This document shows positions 59,176 through 64,000 of a DNA stretch of 64,000 bases, piece after piece. The notes below the pieces were generated by a model. That model saw only the letters and a list, made by a program, of their open reading frames with translations, made no database searches and was not told the origin of the DNA. How positions within the stretch are numbered: position 1 is the stretch's first letter; each line of letters opens with the position of its first letter. A program made the position numbers and the translations under genes. Source of the DNA: Wocania_A spongiicola (GTDB lineage Bacteria > Bacteroidota > Bacteroidia > Flavobacteriales > Flavobacteriaceae); contig NZ_JAMFLZ010000006.1 of the NCBI RefSeq assembly GCF_023502325.1, forward strand, positions 62,001-126,000, given 5' to 3'.

Positions 59176-60318
59176 CTAATCTATTAAATGGTTCTTAAAA
59201 TCCTCAACTTTCTCACAACAAATTTGCTCCATAACCTGCTGCAACTGAGTTTTTAAAAGCGATATGGTGTGATCGCCTCCCTTATTCCCTAACGCTGCTA
59301 CGCCATACATAAATGACCTACCCATAAAAGTAAATTTTGCGCCAGAGGCTAAACTCCTTGCTATATCTGGGCCAGAACGAATGCCGCTATCCATCATCAC
59401 CTCTATTTGATCTCCATACTTTTTAGCAATTCTTGATAATGGTTTAATTGTAGACTCTCCTGCATCTAATTGTCTACCTCCATGGTTAGAAACAATAATG
59501 CCATCTAACCCAAGGTTTATTGCACGTTCGGCATCTAATTCATTAGCAACACCTTTTAGTACAAGTTTACCTTTCCACATATCTCTAATGGGTTTTATCT
59601 TTTCCTCGTTTAACCTGCCAGAAAACGTATCATCCATAAATTTACCCAATTGCTTTAAATCAAGGTTTTTTGGCATGTATGGTTTCAAAGTTTCAAAATT
59701 TGGTTGGCCATGCTTTAACGTTTGTAAAGCCCAATTTGGTTTTCCTAAAATTTGCAGTATATTTTTAATGGACATAGTTGGTGGCATTGCTAAGCCATTT
59801 CTAATATCTCGGGGTCTAAATCCAAACGTGGGTACATCACATAAAATAACTAAAGTATCATAGCCTGCTTTTTCACATCTTAGTAAGATATCATCTCTAA
59901 GCTCATTTTTTGCAGGATGATATAATTGAAACCATGCTTTGCCTTCTGTTAATTCTCCAATCCTCTCAATACTACTAGTTGTTACAGTACTTAAAATAAA
60001 TGGAACATTATGCGTAGAAGCTGCTTTGGCTAATATTTCTGGTGCATTTGGCCACATAAGCCCCTGTAAGCCAACTGGCGCCATACCAAATGGCGCATCG
60101 TATTCATGACCAAACAAGGTCGTTTTCATACTTGATGCTGTATGCTTACTTAAGTATTGAGGTAATAATTCTACTTCTCTAATTTCAGCTGTGTTTTTAT
60201 ATAAATTTACATCTTCATTACAGCCTCCATCTAAATACTCGAAAGCAAATTTTGGAATCCTTTTTTTAGCACGACTTCTTAGGTCTTCAACAGAAGGATA
60301 TTTAGTATTAAAACTCAA
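59176..60318 (-). CDS. FMN-dependent alpha-hydroxy-acid oxidising protein (L-lactate dehydrogenase type)
   Basis: 380 residues of the LldD/glycolate-oxidase fold. FMN-binding and catalytic segments: FGMAPVGLQGLMW, SNHGGRQLD with the catalytic His near 279, and DSGIRSGPDIARSLASG. It oxidises L-2-hydroxy acids, most likely L-lactate to pyruvate, in the cytosol or at the membrane face. Position next to GH20, mutarotase and FucP genes suggests it consumes L-lactate formed from L-fucose. Alternatives are glycolate or other hydroxy acids. Confidence 0.92.
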   Translation of the reverse strand: MSFNTKYPSVEDLRSRAKKRIPKFAFEYLDGGCNEDVNLYKNTAEIREVELLPQYLSKHTASSMKTTLFGHEYDAPFGMAPVGLQGLMWPNAPEILAKAASTHNVPFILSTVTTSSIERIGELTEGKAWFQLYHPAKNELRDDILLRCEKAGYDTLVILCDVPTFGFRPRDIRNGLAMPPTMSIKNILQILGKPNWALQTLKHGQPNFETLKPYMPKNLDLKQLGKFMDDTFSGRLNEEKIKPIRDMWKGKLVLKGVANELDAERAINLGLDGIIVSNHGGRQLDAGESTIKPLSRIAKKYGDQIEVMMDSGIRSGPDIARSLASGAKFTFMGRSFMYGVAALGNKGGDHTISLLKTQLQQVMEQICCEKVEDFKNHLID

Positions 60319-60329
60319 AGTGGTAATAT

Positions 60330-61958
60330 TTATTTTTTAAAAGTATGTTTTGCATAGTTAAGGCCTAAAGCATCAAACCTGTCTTTAAAAGTGTTTAATC
60401 TAATGCTAAAGTCTTCCCAATTCCTATTTTCCTTTGATGACCAAACTACTTCTGACAATGCAGACATTCTTGGTAAAATCATATACTCTACGTGATCTGT
60501 AGTTTTCATATACTCAGTCCAAACATTAGCTTGAGCGCCTAAAATATATTGCCTTTCTTCAGGAGTTAATTCTTCTGGCATTGGTTCATAAGCATACACA
60601 TCTGCAACTGTTGTTTTCCCTCCAATGGCTAATGGTTCTTTATCTTTATCTTCCGTTTGATAGTGATCAAAATATACAGAATGCCCGGGCGTCATTACTA
60701 CATCATGCTTTTGTTTTGCAGCCGCTATACCTCCTTCTGTTCCTCGCCATGACATTACTGCTGCATTTGGAGCTAATCCTCCTTCTAATATCTCATCCCA
60801 CCCAATAATATTTCTTCCTTTAGAATTTAAGAATTTTTCAATTCTCTTTATAAAATAGCTCTGCAGTTCATGCTCATCTTTTAAGCCTTCACGTTTTATA
60901 ACTTCTTGGGCAAATTTGCTATTTTTCCATTGAGTTTTAGGAGCTTCATCTCCCCCAATATGAATTAATTTGCTAGGGAACAATTCTATAACTTCGGTTA
61001 ATACGTCTTCCAAAAACCCAAATGTTTTTTCACTTGGTGCATAAATTTCATCATAAACTCCCCATCTAGTTCCAACCTCATATTGTTCTCCTGTATTTCC
61101 CAACTCCGGATAGGCAGTGATTGCTGCTAGAGAATGACCAGGGAGTTCAATTTCTGGGATTACGGTAACATGTTTTGTAGTTGCATAAGCCACAATATCT
61201 TTGACTTCTTCTTGAGTGTAAAATCCACCATACCTTTTACCATCATATTTTCTATCTAACTTTTTAGTAGCTCCATGACCAACTAATGTTTCTTTTCTCC
61301 AAGCACCTATTTCTGTTAATCTTGGATATTTTTTTATTTCTATACGCCATCCTTGATCTTCTGTTAAATGCCAATGAAATGTATTCATTTTATGCATAGC
61401 AATTAAATCGATGTATTTTTTTATAAATTCTGCAGGGAAAAGATGACGACCTACATCTAAATGCATTCCTCTGTACTTAAATCTTGGGTTATCTTCTATT
61501 TTTACAGCAGGTATAGTTAATTCTTTTAAACTACCATCTTTAGCTTCAATACTTGCAGGCATTAATTGTCTTAACGTTTGAATACCATAAAAGATCCCTT
61601 TTGCTTTTTTAGCAGATATTTCAATCTTATCGAATGCCACATTTAATTTGTAACCTTCTTCATTTTCAATAGCATCATCTAATTTTAGAGTAATATTTCC
61701 TTTGCCTTCAGAGGAAAAACTAATTGATTCTGCAGTCGCGCTACTTAACATATTAGCTAATAGTTCTCCTTCATTTTTTAAAGCCTCACTGCCAACAACC
61801 CTTGTATTTGCATTTACTAAAAATTTACCAGTTAACATACCCATCTTAGATGGTTTAGGAATAACTTGATAATCCTCAGGTGTGTTTTTAACCTCTTTGT
61901 ATTTGTTGTTACAAGAAAAAGTTAATAAACAAACAAATGCAATAATTGAAATCCTCAT
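60330..61958 (-). CDS. GH20 beta-N-acetylhexosaminidase (lipoprotein)
   Basis: 542 residues. The N-terminus is a lipoprotein signal with Cys near residue 16 (LLTFSCNNK). The GH20b domain (about 30-155) is followed by the GH20 catalytic barrel: FKYRGMHLDVGRHLFPAEF, HWHLTEDQGWRIEI, and the catalytic Asp-Glu pair in HIGGDEAPKTQW (about 332-343). It removes terminal beta-GlcNAc or GalNAc from glycans at the cell surface or periplasm. It is 11 bp upstream of the flavoenzyme and 16 bp downstream of the mutarotase gene. Confidence 0.95.
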   Translation of the reverse strand: MRISIIAFVCLLTFSCNNKYKEVKNTPEDYQVIPKPSKMGMLTGKFLVNANTRVVGSEALKNEGELLANMLSSATAESISFSSEGKGNITLKLDDAIENEEGYKLNVAFDKIEISAKKAKGIFYGIQTLRQLMPASIEAKDGSLKELTIPAVKIEDNPRFKYRGMHLDVGRHLFPAEFIKKYIDLIAMHKMNTFHWHLTEDQGWRIEIKKYPRLTEIGAWRKETLVGHGATKKLDRKYDGKRYGGFYTQEEVKDIVAYATTKHVTVIPEIELPGHSLAAITAYPELGNTGEQYEVGTRWGVYDEIYAPSEKTFGFLEDVLTEVIELFPSKLIHIGGDEAPKTQWKNSKFAQEVIKREGLKDEHELQSYFIKRIEKFLNSKGRNIIGWDEILEGGLAPNAAVMSWRGTEGGIAAAKQKHDVVMTPGHSVYFDHYQTEDKDKEPLAIGGKTTVADVYAYEPMPEELTPEERQYILGAQANVWTEYMKTTDHVEYMILPRMSALSEVVWSSKENRNWEDFSIRLNTFKDRFDALGLNYAKHTFKK

Positions 61959-61974
61959 TTAATTTAATTGTTAT

Positions 61975-62313
61975 TTATAGTTGATATATTTTATCCATTA
62001 ACAGCCATTTTTCTCCTGCTTTGGCGGTTGGTAGTGCTTGTTGATATTTCCACATTAACATTTCCCATTCTTGTACTTTAGGATTGTTGGCATCCATTTT
62101 AGATTTCTTTTCAAAGGAAAATGAGTCGTTTACTTCCATAATCATAAACATCCTATTACCTACGTTATATATTTCTAAAACCTCAATACCAGAATCTAAA
62201 ATACTCGCTGTTATTTCTGGCCATATTTTTTTGTGATATTCTTTATATACTGCCATAAGTTTTGGATCATCAACCAAATCTAAAGCAAAACAATATCTCC
62301 TTAGTTTATTCAT
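61975..62313 (-). CDS. L-rhamnose mutarotase family protein (probably L-fucose mutarotase here)
   Basis: 112-residue cytosolic protein of the RhaM family: RRYCFALDLVDDPKLMAVYKEYHKKIWPEIT (5-35), YNVGNRMFMIMEV and WEMLMWKYQQALP. It interconverts the alpha and beta anomers of a deoxy sugar. Because it is adjacent to a FucP-type permease and an SDR dehydrogenase, L-fucose is the more likely substrate than L-rhamnose. Overlap with the neighbours is nil; spacing is 7-16 bp, consistent with an operon. Confidence 0.88.
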   Translation of the reverse strand: MNKLRRYCFALDLVDDPKLMAVYKEYHKKIWPEITASILDSGIEVLEIYNVGNRMFMIMEVNDSFSFEKKSKMDANNPKVQEWEMLMWKYQQALPTAKAGEKWLLMDKIYQL

Positions 62314-62320
62314 TTAGAAT

Positions 62321-63652
62321 TTATTCAGTAACATGTAATGCATCATCAGTTGCTTCGTGTCTTTTATAAACTCTTAAACCATACCAAGCGATATAAACAA
62401 AACATATTAATGGTAGAATGAATGAAAAGTTAACTTCTGAAACGCCCATTATTTTAGTATCTGCAACTCCATTGCCGCCAATATCTATAATCGTTCCTTG
62501 CAAGAAAGGCATTGTAGCACCACCAACAATTGCCATTATTAATCCAGCTGACCCAACTTTAGATTGCTCCTCAGTTAAATCTCCTAAAGCTATACCGTAA
62601 ATAGTTGGGAACATTAATGACATGAAAAATGAAATAACTACTAAACAATACAATCCAACAATTCCTTGTATAAATATTGTTCCAGCAGTAAATAATAATG
62701 ATAGTATTGCAAAATACATAAGTAGCTTACCTGAGCTTATAAATCGTAACATGTAAGTTCCTACTGCACGACCAACTATAAACAAACCAAAAGCTGCGAG
62801 CTGGTAACTACCTGCAGTAACGCTGTCTACGCCTATACCTTCTGCATATTGGTAAATATAGGTCCAACACATAATTTGAGCACCAACATATAAGATTTGA
62901 GCTAAAACACCCAAAACATATTTTACATTTTTACCAAGAGCAGCAAAAGTATCACCAATACTTGGCATGTCTCCTTCTTCTTTAGATTGAGGCATTTTAC
63001 TAACCAAAAACAATACAAAAATACCTATAAGTACTAACCCTAGAATTACATAAGGGTTACGAATAACCATTAAATCTGAGGTCTTAATAGCAATTTTAGA
63101 AGCTTCGTCTAAAACACTAAAATCTGTAATATCATCTGATTGGAGATTCTTTAATACAAATTGCTGTGCAACAATTAGTCCTGCAATTAATCCAACTGGA
63201 TTAAAAGCTTGTGCTAAATTTAAACGCTGTGTAGCTGTTTCTTTCGCTCCCATTGCTAATATATATGGGTTAGCAGCGGTTTCTAAAAATGCTAAGCCAA
63301 AAGTTAAAATATATAAGCCAGCACAGAAAAACATAAAATTCTCTGACTGTGCAGCTGGGTAAAACAATAATGCACCAGTAGCATATAACGCTAAACCTAT
63401 TAAAATTCCCACTTTATAAGAGTATTTACGCATAAACATAGCCGCTGGTAAAGCCATACAAAAATAACCTCCATAAAATGCCATTTGCACCCATGCTGCT
63501 TGTGAATTTGAAAGTTCTAATACTTTTTTAAATGCTTGTACCATGGGGTCTGTTACAGCGTTAGCAAATCCCCAAAGGGCAAATAAAGAGGTTACTAAAA
63601 TAAAAGGAATTAGTATCTTTTTTGATACTACAACAGGTTTTGAATTACTCAT
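62321..63652 (-). CDS. fucP: FucP-type L-fucose:H+ symporter permease
   Basis: 443-residue 12-helix permease of the MFS FHS branch: ILIPFILVTSLFALWGFANAVTDPMVQAFKK (14-44), GLAFLETAANPYILAMG and the C-terminal VGGATMPFLQGTIIDIGG. It is paralogous to the MFS carrier at 52733 but distinctly closer to FucP. It probably imports L-fucose. It lies 7 bp upstream of the mutarotase gene and 74 bp downstream of the partial SDR on the same strand. Confidence 0.92.
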   Translation of the reverse strand: MSNSKPVVVSKKILIPFILVTSLFALWGFANAVTDPMVQAFKKVLELSNSQAAWVQMAFYGGYFCMALPAAMFMRKYSYKVGILIGLALYATGALLFYPAAQSENFMFFCAGLYILTFGLAFLETAANPYILAMGAKETATQRLNLAQAFNPVGLIAGLIVAQQFVLKNLQSDDITDFSVLDEASKIAIKTSDLMVIRNPYVILGLVLIGIFVLFLVSKMPQSKEEGDMPSIGDTFAALGKNVKYVLGVLAQILYVGAQIMCWTYIYQYAEGIGVDSVTAGSYQLAAFGLFIVGRAVGTYMLRFISSGKLLMYFAILSLLFTAGTIFIQGIVGLYCLVVISFFMSLMFPTIYGIALGDLTEEQSKVGSAGLIMAIVGGATMPFLQGTIIDIGGNGVADTKIMGVSEVNFSFILPLICFVYIAWYGLRVYKRHEATDDALHVTE

Positions 63653-63726
63653 TTTTAATTGGTATTAATAATGGGTTAAAAATTACTGAACTATTTTAAT
63701 CTTTTATATTTTTTTCGCCGAACAAC

Positions 63727-64000
63727 TTATAATGCTCTATCTAAATGTGTATATCCGCCATCAACAAAAATTAATTGTCCGGTAGTATGGCTAGATTTTT
63801 CTGAAAGTAAAAACACGACCATATCTGCTATTTCCTCAGCAGTGGTCATTCTATTCTCTAGAGGTATTTTATCGGTTATTTGTTTTAAACGCTCTTCTGG
63901 ATTATCAAAAGTTTTTATCCATTTTTCGTACAGCGGTGTATAACATTCGGCAACAATTAGTGCGTTTACTCTAATATTATAGGGTAATAATTCTACTGCC
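63727..64000 (-). CDS. SDR-family dehydrogenase, C-terminal part (cut by window)
   Basis: The last 91 residues of an SDR enzyme on the minus strand, ending TAA at 63727. The residues AVELLPYNIRVNALIVAECYT, TTAEEIADMVVFLLSEKSSHT and TGQLIFVDGGYTHLD are the standard C-terminal SDR signatures. By context it is a candidate L-fucose dehydrogenase. The catalytic YxxxK and cofactor motifs are outside the window, so activity cannot be checked. Confidence 0.88.
   Translation of the reverse strand, partial: AVELLPYNIRVNALIVAECYTPLYEKWIKTFDNPEERLKQITDKIPLENRMTTAEEIADMVVFLLSEKSSHTTGQLIFVDGGYTHLDRAL

Noticed and set aside
1..64000. Prophage, transposase or integrase genes, rRNA operon, replication origin
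   Set aside because: No matching proteins, terminal repeats or rRNA sequence could be recognised in the window.

Overview
The window is a chromosomal segment of a marine-type member of the Flavobacteriaceae (Bacteroidota). Support for this is the strong AT bias, the Bacteroidota promoter signature (TTG, about 19 bp, TAnnTTTG) seen before the tRNA, HU and mscL genes, the scarcity of Shine-Dalgarno sites, and lineage-typical families (DUF2911, DUF4290, DUF2490, Lacal_2735, fused ResB-CcsA, group III truncated globin). There is no rRNA, CRISPR array, prophage or intact insertion sequence. Genes are dense and no gene-free gap exceeds 300 bp. Both window edges cut genes: an SLC13-type permease on the left and an SDR dehydrogenase on the right.

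Bases 1-22,100 are mostly housekeeping. They hold the permease, ATP-type PEP carboxykinase, RlmF, a MATE exporter, a HAD phosphatase, MscL, a SatD-like regulator with a DUF3307 membrane partner behind a triple 28-bp repeat, a DUF2911 protein, a membrane-anchored AraC-type regulator, the giant ResB-CcsA cytochrome c assembly protein and a truncated globin. They end with a DUF2520 / KdsC-like / UbiA / Maf / lipoprotein / MscS run. The MscS start codon is buried in a perfect 14-bp inverted repeat.

Bases 22,200-29,450 hold a secreted PIG-L deacetylase, a 36-residue membrane peptide, a sodium:solute symporter with an unusual soluble insert and a Gfo/Idh/MocA oxidoreductase, closed by a strong terminator. 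A second DUF2911 protein follows, then a structured intergenic element and an aquaporin.

Bases 29,480-38,250 form the most distinctive block: a TetR-like regulator, ABC1/UbiB-type kinase, DUF2867 reductase, an unknown protein, two tandem 71-74-residue paralogues, an SDR lacking the canonical Tyr, glutathione peroxidase, a Lacal_2735 protein, TspO, SRPBCC, cryptochrome/photolyase and an NTF2-like protein. Two promoters in it share an almost identical 45-bp sequence with the same dyad. It reads as a light / photo-oxidative stress island.

Bases 38,300-47,760 return to housekeeping: MurA with Asp in place of the fosfomycin-target Cys, DUF4290, DUF493, an ATPase, a short RecQ, a secreted unknown, Fmt, HU, YqgE, a class IV aminotransferase, a START-like protein and tRNA-Met(CAT).

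Bases 47,790-64,000 are a minus-strand-dominated glycan catabolism region. Acetyl-CoA synthetase is followed by a NagB deaminase fused to a PIG-L/LmbE deacetylase domain, an oxidoreductase, a sugar MFS carrier, an APH-type sugar kinase translationally coupled to a nucleotidyltransferase, a divergent LacI regulator with a palindromic operator, and a CBM9-like protein. Next come an AraC regulator, an L-lactate-dehydrogenase-type flavoenzyme, a GH20 hexosaminidase lipoprotein, a mutarotase, a FucP-type permease and the partial SDR. These fit hexosamine release and use plus a non-phosphorylative L-fucose route whose L-lactate product the flavoenzyme could oxidise.
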